Made by a program: the position numbers and the translations under genes
Shown: piece by piece, positions 8,669 through 17,677 of the stretch
Position numbering within the stretch: the first letter of the stretch is position 1
Layout of the letters: each line of letters opens with the position of its first letter
The notes under the pieces: model-generated
What the model saw: only the letters and a program-made list of their open reading frames with translations
The model's database searches: none
Told to the model about the DNA's origin: nothing
Source of the DNA: an uncultured Collinsella sp.
GTDB taxonomy: Bacteria; Actinomycetota; Coriobacteriia; Coriobacteriales; Coriobacteriaceae
Direction of reading: 5' to 3'
DNA length: 41,378 nucleotides
NCBI GenBank assembly: GCA_900546825.1
Contig: UREE01000010.1
Location: forward strand, 1 to 41,378

Positions 8669-8885
8669 AGGAACTCGTTCTCGAGCTCGAGCTCGCGCAT
8701 GCACTTGCGGCCGCCGCGACCGGGTGGTTGGTCAGCTCCTTCTTCCTGACCGTCACCCATCTTCCCAGGGTCTTCTCGTTGATGCCGAGGTCGGCTGCCA
8801 CTTGGGCGATGGGCTTCCCCGACGCGGCGGCGAAGTCTGCGGCCTCGGCGCGGTACCCCGCTGTGTAGGAGGGCCCGTCTGCCAT
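8667..8885 (-). pseudogene. IS3-type transposase OrfA remnant
   Basis: The minus strand encodes a ~70-residue piece starting at 8885 (ribosome site AAAGGAG): MADGPSYTAGYRAEAADF, then the helix-turn-helix PIAQVAADLGINEKTLGRWV. This is the N-terminal half of an IS3-family OrfA (transposase DNA-binding subunit). After NHPVAAA the correct frame shifts: the other frame reads CMRELELENEFLK, the leucine-zipper segment that normally follows. It then stops at a terminator; no OrfB is present. The element is dead and marks the left edge of the accessory island. Confidence 0.75.
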
Positions 8886-9178
8886 GACTGACACTCCTTT
8901 CTTTTTGGCGCTGAAACGATTATCGCCGCTCAACGCCATTCCTCTAAGTCAAGTGTCCTTGAATACGATACAGTTCAAATGGACGAGGAGAATCTGGCGC
9001 TCCTCTCGATGAGCCCGGAGAGGTCCCTGGTCGTCACCTTCCCCCGCGCGAACGCGAAGCGGACGGCGGCGAGCCATGTCCTCACCGCGCGTTCCATTTA
9101 GGGAGTCCTCGAGAAGTCGATCTCTCTGTGCGATAATCGAGCTATTGAGTCTCGCGAGTTTAGAGCTGGTGATATGCA
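8886..9178. other. Gap between the IS remnant and the ATPase gene
   Basis: No convincing gene. A 40-codon plus-strand frame (8979-9101) without a ribosome site could be the tail of a lost gene. GATAAT at 9132-9137 is a candidate -10 box for the ATPase gene. Confidence 0.4.
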
Positions 9179-10477
9179 TTGAAAATCAAGATGAAAAACA
9201 TCGGCAGGGTCGCTGAGGCCGATATCGAGATTAATGGTATTGCCGTGATCGCCGGGGAGAACGGGACGGGGAAAAGCACGGTTGGAAAAGCGCTTTATGC
9301 GGCCTTCAACAGCATGTCCGATTCGGAGAACAAAATCGACCGCATGAGGCGCAATAGTGTTGAGCGCGCCATCAGGAAGGCATATGTGGGAAGCCCTCTC
9401 GACTCCACGTCTCGCCACAGGCGAACTGCTGGAAGAATGAATAGTTTCATCGACAGGGTTTTTTCGGGCGAGTGCACGAGGGACGAGCTTATTGATGAGA
9501 TAAAGGAGTATTACGGGGAGGAGATCTCCCGTGAGATCGAATCCGATTTCACGAATGGCGTAGCAGGAGTTGCCGATCAGATTATCGAGATCATGGATAT
9601 CTCCGATGATGAGGTATTTCGTGCGATTGCGACAAACAGGTTCCGAAGCGAGTTTAACGGCCAGATCAATTCGGTTTTCGGCGAAGAGCCCGGGAAGGTC
9701 GAACTCCAGATAAAGGACGCATCTACGGTTTTCTCGGTTGCAAGTGACGAGGTGGCGGAGGTGCACGATAGGAGGGTTTTGCGATTCAGGGCGCATTATC
9801 TGGACGACCCGTTCCTGATCGATTCTCTCGGAGGACCCTACGGCCCCGCTTTTCGGTTCAAGCCCCTCCTTGGACACCAGGAGGAGCTGCGGCAAGATTT
9901 GATTCAGGCGACCATCCGTAACGATGACAGCGAGTCCTCGCTGTTCGAAGAGATCGCGAAGGAGCGACACCTGAAGGTTCTCATGGACAAGGTTTCCTCC
10001 TTATGTCCGGGGCATTTCGAGAGGAGCGAAAGTCGCGGTCACCTTACGTATCTCGAAGAGGGCTTCGCTCGGGGGTTGGAGCCTGGGAACCTTTCTGCTG
10101 GCTTGAAGACGTTCGCCATCATGAAGGTGCTCTTGAAGTCCGGCGCGCTAGATGCCGGAGGGACTATTATCCTCGATGAACCCGAGATTCATCTTCATCC
10201 TGCATGGCAGCTGGCCTTCGCCGAGATAATCGTGCTGCTCCAGAAAGAGCTCGGGATGCACGTCTTAATGAGCACCCATAGTCCATATTTCCTGAATGCG
10301 ATCGAAGTGTATTCTAAGAAGCACGCTGTTGATGGATTGTGCTCATATTATCTTGCGGAGACCTGCACTGATGGACGCTCTCGCTTTGCCGATATAACCG
10401 GCTCGACTGAGGTCGCCTACGAGAAGCTGGCGGCTCCTTTTGATACGCTTGAGAGGGAGGAGTACGGCCTTGAGTAG
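9179..10477 (+). CDS. AAA (ABC/OLD-type) ATPase, putative defence ATPase
   Basis: A 432-residue SMC/RecF/OLD-like ATPase of the AAA_15/AAA_21 type. Walker A GENGTGKST is at residues 26-34, right after a short N-terminal strand region as in OLD and SbcC heads. The middle ~200 residues are not recognised. Then come the signature-like LSAGLKTFAIMKVLL, Walker B TIILDEPEIHLHPAW (near residue 331) and the H-switch MSTHSPYFLNAIE (near 365). The start is a TTG at 9179; an ATG four codons later is an alternative. Such ATPases in two-gene cassettes often act as phage sensors that gate a toxic nuclease. The following gene overlaps by 8 bp and encodes a nuclease-like protein. There is no TOPRIM in this protein, so it is not itself an OLD nuclease. 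Confidence 0.82.
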   Translation: MKIKMKNIGRVAEADIEINGIAVIAGENGTGKSTVGKALYAAFNSMSDSENKIDRMRRNSVERAIRKAYVGSPLDSTSRHRRTAGRMNSFIDRVFSGECTRDELIDEIKEYYGEEISREIESDFTNGVAGVADQIIEIMDISDDEVFRAIATNRFRSEFNGQINSVFGEEPGKVELQIKDASTVFSVASDEVAEVHDRRVLRFRAHYLDDPFLIDSLGGPYGPAFRFKPLLGHQEELRQDLIQATIRNDDSESSLFEEIAKERHLKVLMDKVSSLCPGHFERSESRGHLTYLEEGFARGLEPGNLSAGLKTFAIMKVLLKSGALDAGGTIILDEPEIHLHPAWQLAFAEIIVLLQKELGMHVLMSTHSPYFLNAIEVYSKKHAVDGLCSYYLAETCTDGRSRFADITGSTEVAYEKLAAPFDTLEREEYGLE

Positions 10478-11138
10478 CGACCTGTGCGCCTCCTGCCCTC
10501 ATCCGAACTCTCCCGCGGTGCCAGATGGCAGCGATGGTTGCTCCCGTTGCAGGACCTGTATCCTAAGGGACTGCACGTCGACCATCTCCAAAACATCCAG
10601 AGACGGGAGCGTCTCTCTTGTGGATGACGATTTGCCTGTTGTCAATTTTGACTCTGTTAAAGAATGCTACTGCAAGAAGGTCAATAGGTGGATGCAACTC
10701 CCGCGCTCCGCCGATGCGCTGTATTGCGATCGGGAAACGTTATATCTAGTCGAATTTAAAAACGGCAGTCTGAAGGAGACGCTGGGGAAGAGGCTCAATC
10801 CCAAGGATGACGAAGAGCTTGGTATCAATCTTGGCCAAAGGGACGCCCTCATCGAGAAGTGCAAGGACAGCGTTTTGATCTGCTCGGACCTGTGGGGAAA
10901 GAGGACGAGATGGTTTCGCGAGCACTGCGTCTTTGTTTTGGTATACAACGAGGACAAGAACAAGACCGCGTTGAAGCGGGTTGCCAGCTCGATTAGGAAA
11001 AAAGCGCGTTTTGGGCTTCCTGACAAATTGAAAGGTTTTTGCGTGAAGGATGTCTTGACGCTAACCGAAAAGGAGTTTTCGACATCGCTCCTTTCAACTT
11101 GGCGAGACGCAGAAGAAATCGCGGAGGTCGACGCGTAG
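10470..11138 (+). CDS. Cys-rich PD-(D/E)xK-like protein, putative effector nuclease
   Basis: 222 residues starting at a TTG (10470) with a strong ribosome site GGGAGGAG inside the ATPase gene; the two genes overlap by 8 bp and are surely co-translated. The N-terminus has six cysteines (C6, C9, C24, C27, C30, C35), spaced like a zinc or Fe-S site. Further on, SADALYCD and TLYLVEFKNG supply Asp82 and Glu95-x-Lys97, the spacing of a PD-(D/E)xK nuclease core. The rest (NLGQRDALIEK, RTRWFREHCVFVLVY) has alternating strands and helices that suit this fold. I do not recognise the family. The coupling with an ATPase and the flanking transposase debris suggest an anti-phage system; function is inferred, not shown. 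Confidence 0.65.
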   Translation: MSSDLCASCPHPNSPAVPDGSDGCSRCRTCILRDCTSTISKTSRDGSVSLVDDDLPVVNFDSVKECYCKKVNRWMQLPRSADALYCDRETLYLVEFKNGSLKETLGKRLNPKDDEELGINLGQRDALIEKCKDSVLICSDLWGKRTRWFREHCVFVLVYNEDKNKTALKRVASSIRKKARFGLPDKLKGFCVKDVLTLTEKEFSTSLLSTWRDAEEIAEVDA

Positions 11139-11160
11139 GAGACCGAAAAGCATCCGGTGG

Positions 11161-11833
11161 CTATTTGCTCCCGATATCGATCGTTCGTCTGCAGTCGGTT
11201 TTCTTTCCGCTGCGCCCGCCAGTTTGCGATGAGTCGCGCACCGTGTGAAGCTCAACACGGATGAAATACAAATATAATCCCCCCTTGCACTGTGTTGATA
11301 AATATTGCTCGTCGAACTCATCTGAACTGGGCTTTCTTGCATAGAACTGCCTGAACCTGAGCGTTTTCGGGTATCGCATTGCCCGATCGAGCACCATCGC
11401 GACCTTCTCAAGCTTGTCCTCGGGCGGACTCATAGCCACAGCCCCGCATGTCGTCCCGGTTGGAGCCGGGATGAGCCCTCAGGAAGCACTGCATGAAGTA
11501 GCGCATCCGGTTCACGGGCCCCAGCGGGTTCTGACCGTCGGGAACGCCCTTGAGCAGCTTCGCGTTGTAGTGCTGGCTCTTCAGTGACAGCTTGTTGACA
11601 AGCGTCATGTGCGCGCCCTCCATGTCGTGGATGAGCGCGGAGCCGGGCGCCACACGGCTCCCGAACGTCGCCAAGGTCTTCGCCCTGCTTGTCTTGCCAA
11701 GGCCCTCCCGGATGAAGATTGAATTGCCTGGCTCATCGCAGCCGAGCGCGACACGGCCTCTACCCGAGACCATCATCTCTACACATAGCCCATCATTCGA
11801 CAAGAACGCGCAGTTTGTCCTGCATAGGCGCAT
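11161..11833 (-). pseudogene. DDE-type transposase remnant, frameshifted
   Basis: Two overlapping minus-strand frames together give the C-terminal part of a transposase of a kind common in Coriobacteriia. The first (11833-11408) reads GNSIFIREGLGKTSRAKTL, FGSRVAPGSALIHDMEGAH, HYNAKLLKGVPDGQNPLGPV and FLRAHPGSNRDDMRG. The second (11439-11161) continues with MSPPEDKLEKVAMVLDRAM and PKTLRFRQFYARK. The frameshift is at about 11430. The N-terminal zinc-ribbon half is absent, and no inverted ends could be matched. Family assignment (IS1595-like) is tentative. A GGAGGGGG box precedes the ATG at 11833, so a short product might still be made. Confidence 0.6.
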
Positions 11834-12033
11834 GGTGTCCCCCTCCGCCGCAAGAGGTGAGCAAAAGAGAGGCTCCCCTCGCCACTACCGGACAAAGGGA
11901 CCTCTCTGGGGAAACACGCTATAAAACCTTCTTGCCGGGCGGTCGAGTACAGCACCGACGGCGTACCCGTGGAGACCTACCCAGAGCCCACGCCATTTCA
12001 AGTTTCTTGGTCTTCAACGCCACAATCCGATAA
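11834..12033. other. Gap between transposase remnant and RiPP cluster
   Basis: No gene is supported. A hairpin-capable GAGAGGTCCC ... GGGGAGCCTCTC lies at about 11866-11906, followed on the minus strand by TTTTGC. No terminator was found immediately after the ABC transporter that ends at 12034. Confidence 0.35.
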
Positions 12034-13668
12034 TCATCCAGCCGTCGAAATGACCTCGTCACAGGCGGCAAGCATCTCCTCGTCATGAGTGACAACGATT
12101 ACAATATGGTCTCTCTTAATTTCATGAAGCAATTTGATCAGCGCGCCTCGACTCTTCGCATCAAGTGCTGAGGTCGGTTCATCAAAAAGCATAACGTCCG
12201 GCGATTTCAACAGCTGTCTCACAATTGCAATCTTTTGCTTCTCGCCGCCGGACACCCCTCCTTTCCCGCCGTCAAGCATCGCCGTTGCCCCGTTCTCCAC
12301 AGAAGCAACCATTTCGTCTAGCCCCAATATGACAAGCATCCGATTCAGCTTATCCATCTCGTAATCATCAGAAAGCAGCGTAAGATTATCGAGAATCGTC
12401 CCCTCAACGATAGGGGGTTCTTGCTCCGTAATGCTGACTCGACACCGCCGCAATGCATATCGATCGATGCAACGCTGTGACACCCCGTTGTAGCGAACGG
12501 CCCCTTCTGTGTCATCTGGATATAGCCCCAATATCACTGACAGCAGCGAGCTCTTCCCCGAACCATTCGGCCCCGAGATTCCATATAGCCGACCCCTGGA
12601 AAACGCGAGCCCCTCAATGCTTAACGCGACCCTTTCCGCCCCTGGATAACGTAGCTTGATGTTCTCTAGACGGATTTCCTCAATCGGACCAAGCGCCAAT
12701 TTGCCATTCGCTTCCACCGGGACATCCCAAATTCTTTTCAGCCGCTCATAGCATACGCGATTAGTCTGGTAATCCCTTCCCCAGCCCAACAAATACTGTA
12801 CCGCTGAGCTTAAGTTCGAATAATATCCAACAGCAGTCACGAGAAAACCAGGCAACAGTCTCCCGCCCATCACTTCAACCGCGCCCACAGCAAGAAGACA
12901 TCCTTGAGCGGCGGAAGCGACCAACGCGTTGCCAAAGGTAAATCTAGACCCTACTTCCTGATTTGCTCTCATCGTTGGATAGAGCCCATTAAAAGCTTCG
13001 ACCAGTACAGCGCGGGACCTATCGAACAAAGCATGTTTGCGGATGAAATCAACTTTCTCCAACTGATCTTGTAGACAGGAAAAAAACCTCGCGCTCTGCT
13101 CTTGTACGTCAAAACTTCTCTCAAACAGCCTTGCGCGTGAAACCGCATAAAAAGCGGCACTCGCTGCCGCAAGAACAAGGCAGACCACACTCAACTTGAT
13201 ATTCAGGCTACCGAGAACAAACAGGGCGGACAAAAGGGTGATAACGTTGCTTGAAACCCCCACAACCGAGTTGATTACGAAGATGACAAGGTCATTAGCG
13301 TCGTGATTGATTTGCTGGTTATAATACGACGCGTTGAAGCCCTCGAAGAATGCCTGGGGAAGGTGCTTCACGTGCTCAAGCGTATCCGCATTTAAGCCGA
13401 ACCCCGCATGCGACTGAAGGTTGATGTACAGCATCTCTGAGCAATACACTAGTCCCGCTCGAACCGCTTGGACCGCAACCAAAATAAGGCAACAAACGAG
13501 AACGGCGGCAAGATCGGCGCTGGCCGGCATCGCCAATCGGTTTACCACTATGCCGGTAAGAAAGGGACCCGCAAGCGCAAGCAGCCCGACCAAAACTGTT
13601 ACGACAAGATAGGCGTAGAATCGACCGCCCAGTATATATTTTCTACAGAGATTAAGCATCAGCCTCAT
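12034..13668 (-). CDS. ABC exporter, fused membrane and ATPase domains, of the RiPP cluster
   Basis: About 544 residues. The N-terminal ~320 residues are a six-helix exporter domain (FYAYLVVTVLVGLLALAGP, LAAVLVCCLILVAVQ, LVIFVINSVVGVSSNVITLL and others). The ATPase domain has Walker A ISGPNGSGKSSLL, Q-loop ITEQEPPIVEGTI, signature GGVSGGEKQKIA, Walker B DVMLFDEPTSALD and the switch His in VVTHDEE. There is no N-terminal C39 peptidase domain, so it does not cleave a leader itself. Its start overlaps the end of the radical SAM gene by ~17 bp; GTG at 13680 is an alternative start. Last gene of the cluster, most likely exporting the modified peptide. Confidence 0.85.
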   Translation of the reverse strand: MRLMLNLCRKYILGGRFYAYLVVTVLVGLLALAGPFLTGIVVNRLAMPASADLAAVLVCCLILVAVQAVRAGLVYCSEMLYINLQSHAGFGLNADTLEHVKHLPQAFFEGFNASYYNQQINHDANDLVIFVINSVVGVSSNVITLLSALFVLGSLNIKLSVVCLVLAAASAAFYAVSRARLFERSFDVQEQSARFFSCLQDQLEKVDFIRKHALFDRSRAVLVEAFNGLYPTMRANQEVGSRFTFGNALVASAAQGCLLAVGAVEVMGGRLLPGFLVTAVGYYSNLSSAVQYLLGWGRDYQTNRVCYERLKRIWDVPVEANGKLALGPIEEIRLENIKLRYPGAERVALSIEGLAFSRGRLYGISGPNGSGKSSLLSVILGLYPDDTEGAVRYNGVSQRCIDRYALRRCRVSITEQEPPIVEGTILDNLTLLSDDYEMDKLNRMLVILGLDEMVASVENGATAMLDGGKGGVSGGEKQKIAIVRQLLKSPDVMLFDEPTSALDAKSRGALIKLLHEIKRDHIVIVVTHDEEMLAACDEVISTAG

Positions 13669-14950
13669 TTTGCCCCGCACCCCGTTTTGCCGTATTCATC
13701 ATCTGGGAGAGCAGCATTTTTTGCTCGGCATCATACCGGAAGGAAACGCAACGTTTCCCCTCACCGTTTAAGGCGTGGTTGGGGCACCCTCCCATGCACA
13801 TGGGAAAAGCAAAGCACTCTTGGCATTCCGGGTCATCCGGCTCATATGCCATCCAGTTAATCATGTTCTTGCTCAACATTGGCGGCTCGAAAATAGTTCC
13901 GACCCTCCGCTCCTTCATTCCAATGTCATCCCAGCACTTATACAAATCTCCGACGGGATCAACCACGTACGAGTTGATTCCAACGGCGCAACATATCCCG
14001 AAATTCGTCCCACCAAAAGGTTGAACTTTGAAGCCCCGCGCAATTGCCCTTTTATAAAACTCAGTCTCCTCATACGAGAACTCTTTTACAGTAAAGCAGT
14101 GGCTGTCGTTCGCACATACCTGATTGATATCGTCAACAGGGGCTAAATAGAAGTGAACCTTATTCATCAGGCCATTTAGCTCGAGATAATCCAATAGCTC
14201 TTGAGCGGCCTCGATGTTGGTCTTGTCGACGTTGCTCCTTATCGAAATATCGATGATGTCGGCACACTCTTTGACGTTCTTGAGAATACGTTCGTATGTA
14301 GGGCTTCCGTCGTGAAGAATCCTTCTCGAATCGTGATCCGACTTCGATCCATCTATAGTCACTTGCGCGCTCGTCACACCACATGCCGCGAGCCTCCTTG
14401 CAACATCAGGCGTCAGCAGATAGCCATTTGTCACTATCGATGCGGAATATTCACACGTTGGCCCCACGACATCTTTCAGATCCGACGTAATCCGTTCGAT
14501 CATCTTCATTCCGAGCAGAGGCTCGCCGCCGTACCATCCAACTGAGAGACTTGCGATACCAGGATAGTAATCTTTCACGAACTTGGAGAGCTGTGTCAAA
14601 ACCTCCTCGCCCATCGTCGTGTACGCCTGTCCCTTTTCATAGCAGTAGGGACAGCAAAAGTTGCAAGCCATCGTTGGCGCAATGGTAAGGGACAGAGCAG
14701 TATTCGCAAAGCGCGCGGCGCGACTTTGCAACCTGATCTCCCCAAGCTCGTCCCTCTCCTCATTGACTAGGATGCCTCCCCTTATCAGCTCCGCGACAAG
14801 ATCATCGGCATCCCGAACGTCCCCTTCTTGAATCCTTTTGAATTTCTGCGCGTATTCCGGATTTAACGACAGGATGCCGCCGGTTCGCGCATTCATGATA
14901 AGAAGACTTCCGTTATGTTCATGCACCACATTAAATTGCGACAGTTTCAC
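13652..14950 (-). CDS. Radical SAM/SPASM peptide maturase
   Basis: 432 residues. An N-terminal ~80-residue segment (FNVVHEHNGSLLIMNARTGG) looks like the peptide-recognition domain of RiPP maturases. The SAM cluster motif CNFCCPYC gives C96, C100, C103 (CxxxCxxC), followed by GWYGGEPLLG and SIVTNGYLL. The C-terminal SPASM region has GICCAVG, DLYKCWDDIG, ECQECFAFPMCMGGCPNHA and KRCVSF, enough cysteines for two auxiliary Fe-S clusters. Enzymes of this layout make thioether or other C-C/C-S links on Cys-containing precursors. GTG start at 14950, preceded by GGAAATGGAG. Its genomic partners are two tiny Cys-rich genes upstream on the same strand. The exact linkage cannot be predicted. Confidence 0.88.
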   Translation of the reverse strand: MKLSQFNVVHEHNGSLLIMNARTGGILSLNPEYAQKFKRIQEGDVRDADDLVAELIRGGILVNEERDELGEIRLQSRAARFANTALSLTIAPTMACNFCCPYCYEKGQAYTTMGEEVLTQLSKFVKDYYPGIASLSVGWYGGEPLLGMKMIERITSDLKDVVGPTCEYSASIVTNGYLLTPDVARRLAACGVTSAQVTIDGSKSDHDSRRILHDGSPTYERILKNVKECADIIDISIRSNVDKTNIEAAQELLDYLELNGLMNKVHFYLAPVDDINQVCANDSHCFTVKEFSYEETEFYKRAIARGFKVQPFGGTNFGICCAVGINSYVVDPVGDLYKCWDDIGMKERRVGTIFEPPMLSKNMINWMAYEPDDPECQECFAFPMCMGGCPNHALNGEGKRCVSFRYDAEQKMLLSQMMNTAKRGAGQNEADA

Positions 14951-15016
14951 TTCGCACCATCTCCATTTCCAACCAAATCCATATCGACCCTCAGACGCTG
15001 CGCATACGCCAGCGCA

Positions 15017-15805
15017 CTACCTTCTTCGATAAAAACTGCACGAAAGCAGCAATAGACATGCGAGCGACACGATGACCGCATGGCCGCATGCAGCCATCAG
15101 GACCGTCCCGCCGGCAGCCCCGCACGCCCTCATCCAATAAGCCATGTGAACCGGGGGTAAAACGGTTGGGAAACTCATCGCGATAACAAGGCCCGCGAAC
15201 GTTGCGACCAGCAAGGCTCCCGACACAAGAGATCTGATCCTGAACACCTCATATGCAACCGCAACCATCAGCGTATAAGCGGCGTCTATAACGATATTCG
15301 ACAGGAGTGCCGAGGTCACATTACCAACCGTAAGGCTGTCTAGACCGCTTCCGGAGCACACGGCAAAGACCGCAGCGACACCGAGAGTAAACACGATGTA
15401 GGGGCACAGCGTATACACTTCGCAAGCCAATGTCTTTGCCGCAAACAGCTGCCAGCTGCGGAAGCCCCGAGCAATCGAAACTCCCCTTGCCGACACGCTC
15501 GTCGCATCACCGAATAGCGTCCCCGCCACAACAACAGAGACGATTGGGAAGAACACCGTATGCGCCATGGAGACGACACTTAGCCAGGAAGAGATACCCG
15601 TTGGCCCAACCCCTATCGAGAAAAGATAGCCCGGATCGGCGGAAAAGCCAAAGAACTGGCCCTCTCCCCCTGCGGAGACCCATGCGCCGGACCCGGCAAA
15701 CACATAAATCCCCGCGATGCCCAAATACATCAGCGCTATTATCACGGCGAGTTTCATTCTCCTTGCGCGGAACAGTTCCGCCCTGACCGACATCCCAAGA
15801 TTCAT
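15017..15805 (-). CDS. ABC-2-type permease subunit of the RiPP cluster
   Basis: 262-residue membrane protein with about six hydrophobic helices (LAVIIALMYLGIAGIYVFAG, AHTVFFPIVSVVVAGTLFG, YIVFTLGVAAVFAVC, ALLVATFAGLVIAMSF, AVIVSLACLLLLSC). The frame is open to 16171, but the true start is the ATG at 15805, whose ATGA overlaps the stop of the previous permease; this gives family length. FGDATSVSARGVSIARGFRS is the cytoplasmic coupling region typical of LanE/G- and BcrB-like permeases. It likely pairs with the 272-residue permease and the ATPase as an immunity or export pump. Confidence 0.8.
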   Translation of the reverse strand: MNLGMSVRAELFRARRMKLAVIIALMYLGIAGIYVFAGSGAWVSAGGEGQFFGFSADPGYLFSIGVGPTGISSWLSVVSMAHTVFFPIVSVVVAGTLFGDATSVSARGVSIARGFRSWQLFAAKTLACEVYTLCPYIVFTLGVAAVFAVCSGSGLDSLTVGNVTSALLSNIVIDAAYTLMVAVAYEVFRIRSLVSGALLVATFAGLVIAMSFPTVLPPVHMAYWMRACGAAGGTVLMAACGHAVIVSLACLLLLSCSFYRRR

Positions 15806-16620
15806 CGAACCGCCGTCCTTACAAATAGCGAGACGAGCGCAACTCCAACCGACACAAGCACAGTGCCGCCCGCATACAGCAAAACCTGAATTACACCAAC
15901 ATTCTGCATACTCAGGGAACACAGGTTCATCAGGTAATACACGGGCGAGAGCATGAGCAGCAAGCTGGGCTGACCGCTTCCGTATGTACTTGGGAACCAC
16001 ACCATCACAAATGTCGAAACCGCTATTGCAACGACGCTGCTCGCCACCACACTCCTCGTGAGCAAATACAGGGCGAAGGTAGCGGCGTACATCGAAATGA
16101 GCAGCAGCGCGATCATCAGCGCAATCGATACAAATTGGGCAAACCCTGAGCACGAGGCCCCAACGTCCCATTGGGCCATCTTGGTTAAATACAGCGCAGT
16201 CGTAGAAAGAAGATACACGGCACCGACCAGAGTGCAGTTCACCAACAGCTTCGTGATCACAATCGCCGCCTGCGACACCCCTCGCGATCTCGATACGGCG
16301 TAAGCCACGGATTCAAAGTCTCTCGACGTAGCGTAAACCGCGTAGAGAATCGTCACCGGAATCCAGACCACTGTAGACGCAAAAGACGTCCGGGCAACAG
16401 AGCCCAAAACGTCCCCTGCATCCACTAGGTTTCCAATAAAACCTATAGCCCCTCCAAGCGTATACGGGTCATCACCGGCGACCATGATCAGCACCTCAGA
16501 CGAAGTCGCAGCCGCAACCACATACAGCACAGCCGCAAGCGCAATCATCAGAGCGGTCGCCGGGTGCCTGGCGAGCAACCATACCTCGCTCCGAAAAGCT
16601 GAGATGAACTCGCGTTTCAT
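15802..16620 (-). CDS. ABC-2-type permease subunit of the RiPP cluster
   Basis: 272-residue membrane protein with an N-terminal cytoplasmic stretch MKREFISAFRSEVWLLARHP and about six membrane helices (ALMIALAAVLYVVAAATS, TVVWIPVTILYAVYATS, LVNCTLVGAVYLLSTTALYL, FVSIALMIALLLISMYAATF, VVAIAVSTFVMVW, LLYAGGTVLVSVGVALVSLF). The DFESVAYAVSRSRGVSQAAIV motif matches its sister permease (VSARGVSIARGF), so the two are diverged paralogues. The ATG at 16620 overlaps the ATPase stop (ATGA), which shows tight translational coupling. Probably half of a heterodimeric peptide transporter. Confidence 0.8.
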   Translation of the reverse strand: MKREFISAFRSEVWLLARHPATALMIALAAVLYVVAAATSSEVLIMVAGDDPYTLGGAIGFIGNLVDAGDVLGSVARTSFASTVVWIPVTILYAVYATSRDFESVAYAVSRSRGVSQAAIVITKLLVNCTLVGAVYLLSTTALYLTKMAQWDVGASCSGFAQFVSIALMIALLLISMYAATFALYLLTRSVVASSVVAIAVSTFVMVWFPSTYGSGQPSLLLMLSPVYYLMNLCSLSMQNVGVIQVLLYAGGTVLVSVGVALVSLFVRTAVR

Positions 16621-17540
16621 CACAGCTCGCTCTCTCGACCGATGAGCTCCGAATAAAACTCCTCAAGGCTCTTCCTATGAGAATACGCCTCCGCAACCCT
16701 CACACCTGCGGTCGAGAGCGCTTCGATTGCAATGCCCCGCCCTTCCTTTTTCTCCTCATAGCGCATAAGGACGCTGCCGTCCGGCAGAAAAGAATGTGAG
16801 GTCTCATCTCCGAGAACCGATCTCGTTCGCTCCAGATCGTCCACATGCAACACGAAACCACCGCGGCATGACTTTTCCAGCTGAGGTGCGGTCATCCTTC
16901 GAATGAGGCGACCATGACTTATGAAGAGGTAATCAGTTGCCAGCTTGTGCATCTCCTCAAGATTGTGGCTGGATACGAGAATCGTTTTACCTTGATCTTT
17001 GTTAAGATGCGTAAGGATTTTTCTTACTTCGACTATCCCCATCGGATCCAGGCCGTTTGTCGGCTCGTCCAGGATCAACAGCTCCGGATCGCCCAGCAAC
17101 GCTATGGCCAGATCGAGACGCCTCCTCATTCCCATTGAGAAGTTCTTCACTTTCTTCCCGCCGGCCTCCCCCAAACCGACGGTTGATAACACACCGTCGA
17201 TGGAACGATCGGTGGGAAGCCCCCACTCAATACAGCGAACGACCAAGTTGTCTCGCGCGGTCAGATTAGGATACGAAGCATTGAGGTCGGGCATATAACC
17301 CAGCCTTTCCCTGCAGCTCCGTATTTCACGTCTCCCGGTTTGCCCAAACATCGAGATCGTTCCTGACGATGGCTCCGAAAGCCCCGTGATCAATCGAATT
17401 AACGTGCTCTTGCCGGCACCATTCTCCCCAATGAGTGCACACAGCTCGCCTTCCATTAAAGAGAACGAGACTGATTTAACCGCTTCAAACCCGCCATATC
17501 TCTTGGATATGGCACGCAATTCAACTGGGACTTCCCGCAT
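16620..17540 (-). CDS. ABC transporter ATP-binding protein (LanF/BcrA-type) of the RiPP cluster
   Basis: 306 residues when started at the ATG at 17540, which is 9 bases after the GGGGAGG ribosome site; the in-frame ATG at 17549 touches that site. Walker A is ALIGENGAGKSTLIRLI, Q-loop region RLGYMPDLNASYPNLT, signature KNFSMGMRRRLDLAIALLG, Walker B LLILDEPTNGLDPMG, switch VSSHNLEEMHKL. A ~75-residue C-terminal tail follows, as in bacteriocin self-immunity ATPases. It energises the two permeases encoded right after it with overlapping stops and starts. Role inferred: immunity to, or export of, the peptide product. Confidence 0.88.
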   Translation of the reverse strand: MREVPVELRAISKRYGGFEAVKSVSFSLMEGELCALIGENGAGKSTLIRLITGLSEPSSGTISMFGQTGRREIRSCRERLGYMPDLNASYPNLTARDNLVVRCIEWGLPTDRSIDGVLSTVGLGEAGGKKVKNFSMGMRRRLDLAIALLGDPELLILDEPTNGLDPMGIVEVRKILTHLNKDQGKTILVSSHNLEEMHKLATDYLFISHGRLIRRMTAPQLEKSCRGGFVLHVDDLERTRSVLGDETSHSFLPDGSVLMRYEEKKEGRGIAIEALSTAGVRVAEAYSHRKSLEEFYSELIGRESEL

Positions 17541-17677
17541 GGACGACATCCTCCCCGTCAATAAAAAGGGACGACATGGCAATTGTGCGGGGTTATAGGT
17601 AACGTCGGTTCGCCCCCCATATTGCAATGCCACATCGCCCCTCAGGCGCTGCTGGCCAAAATATCTTTGAACAGTCT

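Noticed and set aside
8979..9101. 40-residue plus-strand frame ending LTARSI
   Set aside because: No ribosome site and no recognisable family; perhaps the tail of a lost gene.
8949..9179. 76-residue minus-strand frame before the ATPase gene
   Set aside because: No ribosome site, Arg-rich shadow-like composition, overlaps the ATPase start region.
11592..12033. Plus-strand frames opposite the DDE transposase remnant
   Set aside because: No ribosome sites or family features; the minus strand shows transposase motifs.
14947..14982. 11-codon frame (MDLVGNGDGAK) whose TGA overlaps the GTG start of the radical SAM gene
   Set aside because: Could couple translation, but has no ribosome site of its own and no Cys; too short to support.
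17558..17635. 25-residue frame MWHCNMGGEP...PFY between the hairpins and the ABC ATPase gene
   Set aside because: Two Cys and a nearby GAGGGG, but the site is too close to the ATG and it shares no motif with the two precursors.
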